Assembly: GCA_017432405.1 (NCBI GenBank)
Contig: JAFRJF010000317.1
Location: 1-13,979 of the forward strand
Direction of reading: 5' to 3'
Length of the DNA stretch: 13,979 nt
Source of the DNA: Clostridia bacterium
Lineage (GTDB): Bacteria > Bacillota_A > Clostridia > Christensenellales > Aristaeellaceae
In this document: in pieces, positions 1-6,934 of the stretch
Position numbering within the stretch: the stretch's first letter is position 1
Layout of the letters: every line of letters starts with the position of its first letter
Notes under the pieces: model-generated
Database searches by the model: none
What the model saw: only the letters and a program-made list of their open reading frames with translations
Told to the model about the DNA's origin: nothing
Made by a program: the position numbers and the translations under genes

Positions 1-392
1 CGGAGTTTGCCGAGACGCTGGACTTCGTGCGGGATGTCGCCCTGGCCCGCATCCATGTTTTTCCCTATTCCCAGCGCAAGGGCACCGTGGCCGACGCCAT
101 GGAGGACCAGGTGGACGAGGCCACCCGACGCGCCCGGACAAGGAAATTGATCGAAGTGGGGAACCAATTGGAGCAGCGCTTCGTCCAATCACTGGTGGGC
201 ACCTGCCAGCAGGTGCTGTTTGAGCAGGCCGCGGGCGATGGACTGAGCGAGGGCTATACCGGCCAGTACGTGCGCGTGCGGGCGGCGGCCCGGCCCGGCG
301 AGCTGTGCCGGGTGCGCATCGACGGCGCGGAGGGCACGCTTGCCCACGGCACCGTCATCGAACACGAACAGGAGGAAGATACCGATGAGTGA
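1..392 (+). CDS. mtaB: tRNA (N6-L-threonylcarbamoyladenosine(37)-C2)-methylthiotransferase MtaB, 3' end only
   Basis: Partial gene that enters from the left edge; the first complete codon begins at base 3 and the stop is 390-392. MtaB is a cytoplasmic radical-SAM enzyme that converts t6A37 to ms2t6A37 in ANN-decoding tRNAs. What is visible is the end of the radical-SAM domain (RIHVFPYSQRKGT, the block that in this family reads FPYSxRxGT) and then a TRAM-type RNA-binding domain (GYTGQYVRVRA through GTVIEH). The N-terminal UPF0004 domain and the CxxxCxxC cluster motif lie outside the window. FPYS with a following RKGT favours MtaB over MiaB and RimO. The 3' end overlaps the next gene by 8 nt, so the two are probably translationally coupled. 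Confidence 0.88.
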   Translation, partial: EFAETLDFVRDVALARIHVFPYSQRKGTVADAMEDQVDEATRRARTRKLIEVGNQLEQRFVQSLVGTCQQVLFEQAAGDGLSEGYTGQYVRVRAAARPGELCRVRIDGAEGTLAHGTVIEHEQEEDTDE

Positions 393-720
393 CTGTCTGT
401 TTTGCAAGATCATCGCGGGGGAGATCCCCGGAAACGCCGTATTTGAGAACGATCAGATCTACGCCTTCCGCGACATCAACCCCCAGGCCCCGGTGCACGT
501 GCTGGTGGTGCCGAAGAAGCACATGGACAACATATTGCAATGTGACGCCGGGACCGCCGCGGCCCTGACCGACGCCGTCAAGCAGATCGCCGCCAGCGAG
601 GGCGTGGCCGAGAGCGGCTTCCGCATCATCAGCAACTGCGGCAGGGACGGCGCCCAGTCGGTCAACCACCTGCACGTCCACCTGATGGGAGGCAGGAAGC
701 TGCCCGAGCGGATGGGGTAA
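385..720 (+). CDS. hinT: HIT family (HinT-like) nucleotide hydrolase
   Basis: A 111-residue protein, the normal length for a histidine-triad protein. The triad is NHLHVHL at residues 94-100, with H97 as the expected nucleophile, followed by GGR as in the HinT branch. These cytoplasmic enzymes hydrolyse purine nucleoside phosphoramidates and aminoacyl adenylates; the native substrate here is unknown. A CxxC pair at residues 4 and 7 may bind zinc, as in the Bacillus Hit protein (family knowledge). I chose the ATG at 385 because GGAGGA (371-376) sits 8 nt upstream and the product then begins MSDCLFCKI, the usual family start; an in-frame ATG at 340 has no such support. It overlaps the mtaB stop by 8 nt, which implies one transcript with mtaB. 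Confidence 0.92.
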   Translation: MSDCLFCKIIAGEIPGNAVFENDQIYAFRDINPQAPVHVLVVPKKHMDNILQCDAGTAAALTDAVKQIAASEGVAESGFRIISNCGRDGAQSVNHLHVHLMGGRKLPERMG

Positions 721-761
721 GGTGGAATAGGTTAAATAATTGGGTCATAGTCATTCAAGGG

Positions 762-791
762 TTGACGAGTATATGCCTTATGCGGTATAAT
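762..791 (+). promoter_or_regulatory. Sigma-A type promoter for rpsU
   Basis: TTGACG (762-767) and a perfect TATAAT (786-791) are separated by 18 nt. Transcription should start near 798, giving a leader of about 60 nt before rpsU. Confidence 0.75.
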
Positions 792-856
792 AACCATTGT
801 GGCGAACCCCATGCTACATTGGCTATGCCATTCAATCGCGAGGGGAGGGAAAGCAC

Positions 857-1030
857 ATGTCCGAGGTACGCATTCGGGAAAATGAATCATTGGAAAGCGC
901 GCTGCGTCGTTTCAAGCGCAAGACGGCTCGTGATGGCATTCTCGCAGAAGCACGGAAAAGGGAACATTACGAAAAGCCCAGCGTAAAGCGTAAAAAGAAG
1001 GCTGAAGCTGCTCGTAAGCGCAAATATTAA
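857..1030 (+). CDS. rpsU: 30S ribosomal protein S21 (bS21)
   Basis: A 57-residue, very basic protein with the bS21 pattern: an N-terminal strand ([20 protein letters not shown]), a conserved KRK at 20-22, an [12 protein letters not shown] block, and a Lys/Arg-rich tail that ends RKRKY. bS21 sits near the anti-Shine-Dalgarno end of 16S rRNA in the small subunit and helps translation initiation. The ATG at 857 is preceded by AGGGGAGGG at 841-849; the in-frame upstream ATG at 797 lies at the predicted transcript start and has no ribosome binding site. The gene has its own promoter and terminator, so it is a single-gene transcription unit, although read-through from hinT is possible. Confidence 0.95.
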   Translation: MSEVRIRENESLESALRRFKRKTARDGILAEARKREHYEKPSVKRKKKAEAARKRKY

Positions 1031-1039
1031 ACCAATGAA

Positions 1040-1071
1040 AGCCCCTCTGGTCGCCCCGGAGGGGCTGTTTT
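1040..1071 (+). terminator. Intrinsic terminator after rpsU
   Basis: An 11-bp stem (1040-1050 with 1056-1066, one G-U pair) closes a 5-nt loop and is followed by GTTTT at 1067-1071. It lies 10 nt after the rpsU stop codon. Confidence 0.85.
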
Positions 1072-1122
1072 CAATCCTTTGGTCTCTTCATACGATTCCC
1101 TACATATGTTGAATTGAATCAA

Positions 1123-1182
1123 CGTTTCGGCCATGGCGCGTGAAGCGCCGTTTCGGCGCACGCGCCGAAACGGGATGGCCGG
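1123..1182. repeat. Compound palindromic intergenic element (three-way-junction fold)
   Basis: Three nested or adjacent inverted repeats fit together. The outer stem is CGGCCAT (1128-1134) with ATGGCCG (1175-1181). The first inner hairpin is GGCGC (1135-1139) with GCGCC (1145-1149). The second is CGTTTCGGCGC (1149-1159) with its exact complement at 1162-1172. CGTTTCGGC also occurs as a direct repeat at 1123 and 1149. No T-tract follows, so it does not look like a terminator. It resembles a REP-type element, but I see no second copy in the window. Confidence 0.5.
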
Positions 1183-1261
1183 AACATCATACGCTGAATT
1201 AATTGATTGTTCGGGTACGTTGTTTTTGGCGAACCCTATATAGTTTATCGGAGAACTGCAT

Positions 1262-2281
1262 ATGCATTACAGGATGCTGCTCTGGCCCCACGCCAACGCC
1301 CGCTATCAAAGTGAAACGCTGAAGCTGGCAACGGCTGAGCTTGAATTGATGCTGGCGCGACTCGCCCCCGGCGCTGAAATCGCCGCGGACGAGCGCCTGG
1401 GCATGCCCTGCCTCGATATTCGCGTGAACGAACCGCTGGACGCCGCCGCCCTCGGGGCGCTGCGCCGCCATTCGCTGCTGTACGGGCTGTTTGAGGATGA
1501 AAACGGCCTGCTTCGGCCCGTGGCCGGGCGGGGGGAGGCCGCCGTGGGGCGGGACCTGCCCGCGATTTTGAAGTACAAGGGCAAGACGAACGAGCTGTTT
1601 TTGCAGCTGCTGGTCAATGTGGCGCTGTATGCCGGCGATTACTGGCGCGAAGGGGGCCCCCTGTCGATGCTCGACCCCATGTGCGGCCGGGCCACCGGGC
1701 TCTTCGTCGCGGCCAATTACGGCTGGGACGCCCTCGGCGCGGACGTGGACCGGGGCGATTTGAAGGAGGCGGAGCAGTTTTTCAGGCGCTATCTGGAATA
1801 TCACCGCTTCAAGCATACCGTCACCCGGCTGTCGCGTACCCTGAACAAGGGCGGCAGCGCGGCGGAATGCCGATTCGAGTACGCGCCTCAGGCCCATGAC
1901 CCGAAGCGCGCGCTGAGTCTCGTCTGCCTGGACGCCGCCCACTCCGGCGGGGCGCTGGGCAAAAACGCCTTCCACCTGATCGCCTGTGACCTGCCCTACG
2001 GCGTGCGCCACGACGCCCAGCTGGAGCGGGGGCAGCGGACGAAGGGCAACTGGCTGGAGGCGCTTCTCGAAAAGGCGCTGCCCGACTGGAGGACGGCGCT
2101 GAAGCCCGGCGGCGCGATGGCGCTGTCCTTCAACGCCCAGAATATGAAGCTGGAGCGCCTGCGAGCGCTGATGGAGGGCGCCGGGCTGGAGGTGCTGTCC
2201 GACGGCGCCTGTGACGGCTTCGCCCACTGGGTCGAGCAGGCCATCACCCGGGACATCGCCGTTTGCAGGAAACCGTTATAA
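1262..2281 (+). CDS. TRM11-like SAM-dependent methyltransferase (nucleic-acid N-methyltransferase type)
   Basis: A 339-residue cytoplasmic protein with a class I Rossmann methyltransferase core in its C-terminal two thirds. Motif I is DPMCGRATG at residues 138-146 (SAM-binding loop). The catalytic motif IV is DLPYG at 243-247, the [DN]-[LP]-P-[YF] signature of enzymes that methylate exocyclic or ring nitrogens of bases, as in UPF0020/TRM11-type tRNA guanine-N2 methyltransferases. LKPGG at 280-284 fits the post-motif IV region. The first 100 residues are not a recognisable THUMP domain, so the RNA target cannot be assigned. GGAG at 1250-1253 lies 8 nt before the ATG. Only 33 nt separate its stop from rho, so the pair is probably co-transcribed. 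No strong promoter is visible before it. The family is well supported; the substrate is inference. Confidence 0.8.
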   Translation: MHYRMLLWPHANARYQSETLKLATAELELMLARLAPGAEIAADERLGMPCLDIRVNEPLDAAALGALRRHSLLYGLFEDENGLLRPVAGRGEAAVGRDLPAILKYKGKTNELFLQLLVNVALYAGDYWREGGPLSMLDPMCGRATGLFVAANYGWDALGADVDRGDLKEAEQFFRRYLEYHRFKHTVTRLSRTLNKGGSAAECRFEYAPQAHDPKRALSLVCLDAAHSGGALGKNAFHLIACDLPYGVRHDAQLERGQRTKGNWLEALLEKALPDWRTALKPGGAMALSFNAQNMKLERLRALMEGAGLEVLSDGACDGFAHWVEQAITRDIAVCRKPL

Positions 2282-2314
2282 TTTATCCCTTTTATATCCC
2301 ATCGGAGGTAACCT

Positions 2315-4441
2315 ATGGATTATCAATCCCTGAACCTGAAGACCGTCGTCGAGCTGCGCAGCCTGGCAAAGGAAATGGGCGTTCGAATTCCGGCGGGTAC
2401 AAACAAAAGCACGCTGATCGAAATGCTGATGGAGGCGGAAAAGGCCGGCAAGGACGCCCCGGCCGGCCAGGCGCCTGCGACAAAGCAGGGCGACGAGGGC
2501 GAAAAGCCCGCGCGCCGGCGGGGCAAGCCGAGGCGCGAAGCGTCCGACAATCCGGAAACGAAGAAGGAACAGCCCGCCGCCGGGCAAGCCGGGTCCTCCC
2601 CGCGCCAGGGCGCGGCGCGAAACGGCAGGCAGGCCGTCGGCGCCCTGAAGGCGGAAGCCCCGAAGGCCGACGTCCCTAAAGCCGATGCCCCGAAGGCCGA
2701 CGCCCCGAAGACTGACCGCCCGGGTGCCGGCCAGTCCCAGACGGCAAGGCCGGCGGTCGACGCCGGGAATGACGCCAAAGCGACCCTGGAAGCGCCGGCA
2801 TCCGACAAGCCCGAGGGGCGGCCTGAGCAAGCCCAAGGCGCGAACCCGGCGGGTGAACAGTTCCAGGCCGCGCCTGCCGACGCGCGCCCCGGTTTCAGGG
2901 GCAGGACGACGCCTGCGAACCGAACCTACCAGCGGCCCATGAACGACGCCCAGCCCCGGCAGAACCGGTATCAGAACTGGAATGTGGGTCGCGCGCCCCA
3001 GGGCGACGCGCGGCCCCAGCGGGTGCAGCAGGCCGGCCAGGCCGGCATGCCCCGGCCCGTCAATCCCCGCTTCAACCGCCAGGGGGACGGTCGCGCGCCC
3101 CAGCAGGCCTGGGACAATCGGGATTTCCAGCGCCGCGCGCCCCAGCCCCCGGCCCCGGCGGCGGCCCAGACCGATAATGCCGCCCAGCCGGCGGAGCAGC
3201 CGGAGCGGCCTGAGCGCCAGCGCCCCGAGGGCTACTACAACGCGGAGCTGAAGACCTCCAACCCCGCCGTGCCGGAGATGCTGGCCTCGGGCGAGTGCGG
3301 CGACGGCGCGGGCGTGCTGGAGCTCCAGCCCGACGGCTACGGCTTTTTGAGGGCGGAGAACTGCCTGCCGGGGCCGAACGACGTCTACATCTCCATCGCC
3401 CAGATCCGCCGCTTCAACCTGCGCAACGGCGACCACGTGACGGGCAAGACCCGCGCCCAGCGGGAGGGCGACCGCTACAGCGCCATGATGTACATCACCG
3501 AGGTCAACGGCGAAAGCCCCGAGAAGGCCGCCGAGCGCCCCCGGTTCGAGGACCTGGTGCCGGTCTATCCCGACCAGCGGCTCAGGCTGGAGCCCCCGGA
3601 GGGCCACGGCGACCTGTCCCTGCGGCTGATCGACATGCTGGCCCCCATCGGCAAGGGCCAGAGGGGCATGATCGTGTCCCAGCCCAAGGCGGGCAAGACC
3701 ACGCTGCTCAAGAAGGTGGCCAACGCCATCACCGCCCAGTATCCCGACGTCCACCTGATCGTGCTGCTGATCGACGAGCGCCCCGAGGAGGTCACCGACA
3801 TGCAGCGCTCCATCAAGGGCGAGGTGATCTATTCCACCTTCGACGAGGAGCCCGAGCACCACACCCGCGTGTCGGAGATGGTGCTGGCCAGGGCCCAGCG
3901 CCTGGTGGAGATGGGCAAGGACGTGGTGGTGCTGCTGGATTCCATCACCCGGCTGGCCCGGGCCTACAACCTGACCATCACCCCCACGGGCCGGTCCCTG
4001 TCCGGCGGCCTGGACCCGGGGGCGCTGTTTCGGCCCAAGCGCTTCTTCGGCGCGGCCCGGAACATCGAAAACGGCGGCAGTCTGACCATCATCGCCACCG
4101 CCCTGGTGGAGACCGGCAGCCGTATGGACGACATCATCTTCGAGGAATTCAAGGGCACCGGCAACATGGAGCTGCACCTGGACCGCAAGCTCTCCGACCG
4201 CAGGGTGTTCCCGGCCATCGACCTGCTGAAGTCGGGCACGCGCCGGGAGGAGCTGCTGCTGACCGAGGACGAGATGAACGGCGAATACCAGGTGCGCAGG
4301 ATGCTGGGCGGCCGCCAGCAGGAGATGTACGAGCAGCTGATCGACCTGATGACCAAGACCGCCAGCAACGCCGATTTCTTCAGCAAGCTGAAGGGCTGGC
4401 TGGCCGTGTATGAAAAGGAAGGGTATTCGCTGGGGAAATGA
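2315..4441 (+). CDS. rho: Transcription termination factor Rho with a large N-terminal disordered insert
   Basis: A 708-residue hexameric ATP-dependent RNA translocase that ends transcription of untranslated RNA; E. coli Rho has 419 residues. Domains in order: Rho N-terminal helical domain (about 5-41, [13 protein letters not shown]); low-complexity segment (about 42-305) rich in Ala, Pro, Lys, then Arg, Gln and Asn; cold-shock-like primary RNA-binding domain (about 328-400, including GYGFLR); RecA-type motor (about 405-705). The motor has the P-loop PKAGKTT (457-463), [10 protein letters not shown] (487-496), Walker B VVVLLDS (537-543), the secondary-site region [14 protein letters not shown] (558-571), and the arginine-finger neighbourhood [14 protein letters not shown] (623-636). 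All core motifs are intact, so it should be active. GGAGG at 2304-2308 supports the start at 2315. No clear intrinsic terminator follows in 4442-4500. A smaller insert at this site is common in high-GC Gram-positive Rho proteins. Confidence 0.97.
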   Translation: MDYQSLNLKTVVELRSLAKEMGVRIPAGTNKSTLIEMLMEAEKAGKDAPAGQAPATKQGDEGEKPARRRGKPRREASDNPETKKEQPAAGQAGSSPRQGAARNGRQAVGALKAEAPKADVPKADAPKADAPKTDRPGAGQSQTARPAVDAGNDAKATLEAPASDKPEGRPEQAQGANPAGEQFQAAPADARPGFRGRTTPANRTYQRPMNDAQPRQNRYQNWNVGRAPQGDARPQRVQQAGQAGMPRPVNPRFNRQGDGRAPQQAWDNRDFQRRAPQPPAPAAAQTDNAAQPAEQPERPERQRPEGYYNAELKTSNPAVPEMLASGECGDGAGVLELQPDGYGFLRAENCLPGPNDVYISIAQIRRFNLRNGDHVTGKTRAQREGDRYSAMMYITEVNGESPEKAAERPRFEDLVPVYPDQRLRLEPPEGHGDLSLRLIDMLAPIGKGQRGMIVSQPKAGKTTLLKKVANAITAQYPDVHLIVLLIDERPEEVTDMQRSIKGEVIYSTFDEEPEHHTRVSEMVLARAQRLVEMGKDVVVLLDSITRLARAYNLTITPTGRSLSGGLDPGALFRPKRFFGAARNIENGGSLTIIATALVETGSRMDDIIFEEFKGTGNMELHLDRKLSDRRVFPAIDLLKSGTRREELLLTEDEMNGEYQVRRMLGGRQQEMYEQLIDLMTKTASNADFFSKLKGWLAVYEKEGYSLGK
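2648..2722 (+). repeat. Tandem 15-nt coding repeat inside rho (K-[AT]-[DE]-x-P pentapeptides)
   Basis: Five consecutive pentapeptides ([25 protein letters not shown]) at Rho residues 112-136 are encoded by imperfect 15-nt units, so slippage or unequal crossing-over could change their number. A GRAPQ or RRAPQ block also recurs near residues 225, 259 and 274. Confidence 0.8.
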
Positions 4442-4500
4442 GCGTATGCCTTCAATATTGACGCTCCTTCGACGAAGCTATTAACAACTGTGACAATCGC

Positions 4501-4529
4501 TTGAAATCCTATTGATATGACGGTATAAT
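4501..4529 (+). promoter_or_regulatory. Sigma-A type promoter for the aquaporin gene
   Basis: TTGAAA (4501-4506), a 17-nt spacer and TATAAT (4524-4529). Transcription should begin near 4536. A short hairpin (4543-4548 with 4553-4558) sits in the leader just before the ribosome binding site. Confidence 0.75.
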
Positions 4530-4580
4530 CCGTGTTGTGTACGGGCGGAAGACCGTCCGACGACGAGGAGGGAGATATCC

Positions 4581-5273
4581 ATGAGCAAGAAACTGATTGC
4601 GGAGGCCATCGGCACGGCGACCCTGGTCATACTGGGCTGCGGCACGGCGATGCTGGTGGGCTGCGACGCCGCCGCGGGCGGCGGTTACATTCTCACGGCG
4701 CTGGCCTTCGGCCTGACCATCGTGGCCATGGCCTATTCCATCGGCAACATCTCCGGCTGCCACATCAACCCGGCGGTATCCCTGGGCGTGATGCTCAGCG
4801 GCGGCATGGACGTGGGCGAATTCATCGGCTACGTGATCGCCCAGTGCGCGGGCGCGATCTGCGGCTCCGCGGTGCTGGCGGCCATCTTCGGCCTGGGCCA
4901 CGTCACCGACAAGACCGGCGGCTTCGGCACCAACGGCCTGGCGGGCGTGGGCGGCAACGTGCTGGCGGGCCTGCTGGTGGAGATCGTGCTGACCTTCATC
5001 TTCGTCATCGCCATACTGGGCGTCACCAGCAAGCGTGCCGGCCACGGCAGCTTCGGCGGCCTGGTGATCGGGCTTACCCTGGTGGTGGTCCACATCCTGG
5101 GCATCGGCCTGACGGGCACCTCCGTCAACCCCGCCCGTAGCTTCGGCCCCGCGCTGTTCGCCGCCTTCAGCGGAAACCTTGCGCCCCTGGGCTGCCTGTG
5201 GGTGTTCATCGTCGGCCCCATGATCGGCGCGGCCCTGGCGGCGGTCACCTACAACTTCCTGCAGAACCAGTAA
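4581..5273 (+). CDS. aqpZ: Aquaporin Z-type water channel (MIP family)
   Basis: A 230-residue integral membrane protein of six transmembrane helices with two half-membrane NPA loops, HINPAVS (61-67) and SVNPARS (181-187). By alignment with E. coli AqpZ the selectivity filter is Phe43, His171, Thr180 and Arg186, matching AqpZ Phe43, His174, Thr183 and Arg189. This is the narrow water-selective filter; glycerol facilitators normally lack the filter histidine. The predicted role is therefore water flux across the cytoplasmic membrane (osmotic adjustment). GAGGAGGGA (4565-4573) precedes the ATG. It has its own promoter and a downstream hairpin, so it is monocistronic and not visibly tied to its neighbours. 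Confidence 0.92.
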   Translation: MSKKLIAEAIGTATLVILGCGTAMLVGCDAAAGGGYILTALAFGLTIVAMAYSIGNISGCHINPAVSLGVMLSGGMDVGEFIGYVIAQCAGAICGSAVLAAIFGLGHVTDKTGGFGTNGLAGVGGNVLAGLLVEIVLTFIFVIAILGVTSKRAGHGSFGGLVIGLTLVVVHILGIGLTGTSVNPARSFGPALFAAFSGNLAPLGCLWVFIVGPMIGAALAAVTYNFLQNQ

Positions 5274-5287
5274 ACGAACGGTTCGAG

Positions 5288-5323
5288 GCGAACGCCCCCG
5301 GAATGCATTCCGGAGGCGTTCGC
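5288..5323 (+). terminator. Long hairpin after the aquaporin gene, terminator-like without a T-tract
   Basis: A 9-bp outer stem (5288-5296 with 5315-5323), one C/A mismatch, then a 7-bp inner stem (5298-5304 with 5307-5313). It is very stable, but AATGCTTATC follows rather than Ts. It may end the aquaporin mRNA together with Rho, or protect the 3' end from exonucleases. Confidence 0.6.
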
Positions 5324-5385
5324 AATGCTTATCGCAAGCGGTGAATGCCCTTCGCAAATTGTGAGAAGAAAAATTGTGAAAAACA

Positions 5386-5415
5386 GTAGACAACCCCGGA
5401 TCATTGTGTTATAAT
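5386..5415 (+). promoter_or_regulatory. Promoter of the sugar transporter operon, extended -10
   Basis: TAGACA (5386-5391, one mismatch to TTGACA), an 18-nt spacer and TATAAT (5410-5415) preceded by TG at 5407-5408 (extended -10). Transcription should start near 5422, leaving a leader of about 140 nt. Confidence 0.7.
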
Positions 5416-5421
5416 ATTATG

Positions 5422-5562
5422 CGTTGGTTGATGTGCTGTAATTTTTTGGGGCCAGATTGTGCGGCAAGCACAATCCGTTCCGAGGAAGCAGGCGCATCGG
5501 CCCGACAGACGGATGCAAGGCCGCATGGCCTGCACAATATAATCAAAGGAGTGTACCCGAGT
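5422..5562 (+). promoter_or_regulatory. Structured 5' leader of the chvE-like operon
   Basis: The leader holds a perfect 8-bp hairpin (GATTGTGC 5455-5462, loop GGCAA, GCACAATC 5468-5475), a 5-bp stem (5494-5498 with 5512-5516), and a competing bulged hairpin (AGGCC 5518-5522 with GGCCT 5527-5531). The last two share bases and cannot both form. I do not recognise a known riboswitch class and there is no terminator-like T-tract after them. A regulatory role is inference. Confidence 0.35.
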
Positions 5563-6612
5563 ATGAAGAAGATTCTTGCATTGGTACTCTGCGCGATGCT
5601 GGCTCTGGGCTGCGTCGCGGCCCTGGCCGAAGGCGAACTGGTCGGCGTTTCCATGCCCACCAAGGACCTGCAGCGTTGGAATCAGGACGGCGCCTACATG
5701 GAAGAGAAGCTGAAGGAAGCCGGATATGCGGTTGAGCTGCAGTTTGCCTCCAACGACGTTCCCACCCAGCTGAACCAGATCGAGACCATGATCGACAATG
5801 GCTGCCAGGTCGTTGTCATCGCCGCTATCGAGGGCTCCTCCCTGGGCACCGCCCTGGACAAGGCCGCCGAGAAGGGCGTCAAGGTCATCGCTTATGACCG
5901 CCTGCTGATGGACAACGGCAATGTTGACTACTATGCCACCTTCGACAACTACAAGGTCGGCACCGTGCAGGGCACCTATGTGAAGGACGCTCTGGATCTG
6001 GACAACGCGGAAGGCCCGTTCGTGATGGAAATCACCGCTGGCGATCCCGGCGACAACAATGCCCGCTACTTCTATCAGGGCGCCATCGACGTGCTGAAGC
6101 CCTACATGGACGCTGGCAAAATCACCGTGACCTCCGGCCAGACCGAGTTCGACCAGGTTGCCACCCCCACCTGGAAGACCGACGTCGCCCAGAAGCGCGC
6201 TGAGGATATCCTGACCGCCAACTATGCCGGCGGCGAGAATATCGACGTGTGGCTGTGCTCCAACGATTCCACCGCTCTGGGCGTAACCAACGCGCTGGAG
6301 GCCAACTACGCTGGCGAGAACTGGCCCATCATCACCGGCCAGGACTGTGACAAGCCCAACGTCAAGAACATGATCGCCGGCAAGCAGAGCATGTCCGTGT
6401 TCAAGGACACCCGCACCCTGGCGGCTCAGGTTGTGAAGATGGTCGGCCAGATCCTGGCTGGCGAAGAGGTTGACGTGAACGACACCGAGACCTACGACAA
6501 CAACGTGAAGGTCGTTCCCTCCTTCCTGTGCGATCCCGTGTTCGCGGACGCCAACAACTACAAGGAGATCCTGATCGACTCCGGCTACTACACCGAGGAC
6601 GATCTGAAGTAA
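5563..6612 (+). CDS. chvE: ChvE-like multiple-monosaccharide ABC transporter substrate-binding protein
   Basis: A 349-residue extracytoplasmic type I periplasmic-binding-fold protein that captures monosaccharides and delivers them to the membrane complex encoded downstream. It begins with a signal peptide (MKK, then a hydrophobic core to about residue 22). Motifs shared with Agrobacterium ChvE: VGVSMPT (27-33), QLNQIETMI (69-77), VIAYDRL (108-114), YYATFDN (123-129), GDPGDNNA (160-167), TGQD (258-261), FKDTR (280-284), NVKVVPS (314-320) and a C-terminal GYYTEDDLK. Signal peptide cleavage is ambiguous: ALA before E23 fits signal peptidase I, while ALGC at 14-17 is a poor lipobox. AAAGGAG (5545-5551) supports the start. 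The gene begins a four-gene operon; the hairpin after its stop suggests higher expression than the downstream genes. Sugar range cannot be read from sequence. Confidence 0.92.
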   Translation: MKKILALVLCAMLALGCVAALAEGELVGVSMPTKDLQRWNQDGAYMEEKLKEAGYAVELQFASNDVPTQLNQIETMIDNGCQVVVIAAIEGSSLGTALDKAAEKGVKVIAYDRLLMDNGNVDYYATFDNYKVGTVQGTYVKDALDLDNAEGPFVMEITAGDPGDNNARYFYQGAIDVLKPYMDAGKITVTSGQTEFDQVATPTWKTDVAQKRAEDILTANYAGGENIDVWLCSNDSTALGVTNALEANYAGENWPIITGQDCDKPNVKNMIAGKQSMSVFKDTRTLAAQVVKMVGQILAGEEVDVNDTETYDNNVKVVPSFLCDPVFADANNYKEILIDSGYYTEDDLK

Positions 6613-6631
6613 TTCGGGCTTATGCTCATTG

Positions 6632-6662
6632 TGATGCAGGCGGGGCTCTCCCGCCTGCATCA
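6632..6662 (+). terminator. Strong intercistronic hairpin after the sugar-binding protein gene
   Basis: A perfect 13-bp stem (6632-6644 with 6650-6662) with loop GCTCT, 19 nt after the stop codon. Only TTT follows, so it is likely a partial terminator or mRNA-stabilising hairpin that keeps transporter subunits below binding-protein levels. It is the first element of the 322-nt gap between the first two operon genes. Confidence 0.65.
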
Positions 6663-6678
6663 TTTGGGCGTATTCCGG

Positions 6679-6694
6679 TTTCCGCCGACGGAAA
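6679..6694. other. Small hairpin in the chvE-gguA gap
   Basis: TTTCCG (6679-6684) pairs with CGGAAA (6689-6694) over a CCGA loop. Downstream, GCTGAA (6721-6726) also pairs with TTCAGC (6736-6741). Nothing in 6613-6934 looks like a gene. Confidence 0.4.
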
Positions 6695-6749
6695 GGCGCG
6701 ATAGAATGACAGGTCTGCTCGCTGAACGATGGTCATTCAGCAGCGTTGC

Positions 6750-6822
6750 GTACAGATCCTTCGCTTCGCTGGGATGACGGCTTGACGGCGTTGTCGTCCT
6801 GAGCGAAGCGAAGGATCTGTAC
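6750..6822. repeat. Palindromic interspersed repeat with perfect 21-bp arms
   Basis: The arm at 6750-6770 is the exact reverse complement of 6802-6822, with a 31-nt spacer whose ends continue to pair imperfectly. The arm core is AGCGAAGCGAAGGATCT. From memory, motifs of this kind are a dispersed non-coding repeat in many bacterial genomes, often beside GTCATCCTG, which is present here in degenerate form. It lies inside the operon between the binding-protein and ATPase genes and carries no transposase. Translations of this stretch on either strand are spurious. Confidence 0.75.
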
Positions 6823-6934
6823 ACAGAGGCGGCATATCGCATGCCGGCAGCGTGTAAACGCGGCGGAGCTGTGTCGGAATTGGTCTGCGGCAGCTTTGGG
6901 TTTTCCCATTTGACTGGAAAGCAGGAGGAGAGCA

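Noticed and set aside
762..986. 74-codon open frame overlapping rpsU
   Set aside because: It begins in the rpsU promoter -35 box and is an out-of-frame reading of rpsU.
1220..1244. Promoter for the methyltransferase gene (TTGTTT with TATATA or TATAGT)
   Set aside because: Spacers would be only 11-13 nt, too short for a sigma-A promoter, so I did not list it.
2648..2722. CRISPR-like short tandem repeats
   Set aside because: The units are contiguous, 15 nt, in frame and encode a Pro/Ala/Lys linker; there are no spacers or cas genes.
2276..4177. 633-codon open frame on the - strand opposite rho
   Set aside because: It is the complement of a fully conserved rho gene in GC-rich DNA; its product is low-complexity Leu/Gly/Arg/Val with no motif and no ribosome binding site.
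4442..4500. Intrinsic terminator after rho
   Set aside because: Only a tiny CTTC/GAAG stem is present and no T-tract follows; not enough to call.
4509..5393. 294-codon open frame on the - strand opposite the aquaporin gene
   Set aside because: Ala/Asp/His/Gln-rich shadow of a conserved membrane protein with NPA motifs; no start signal.
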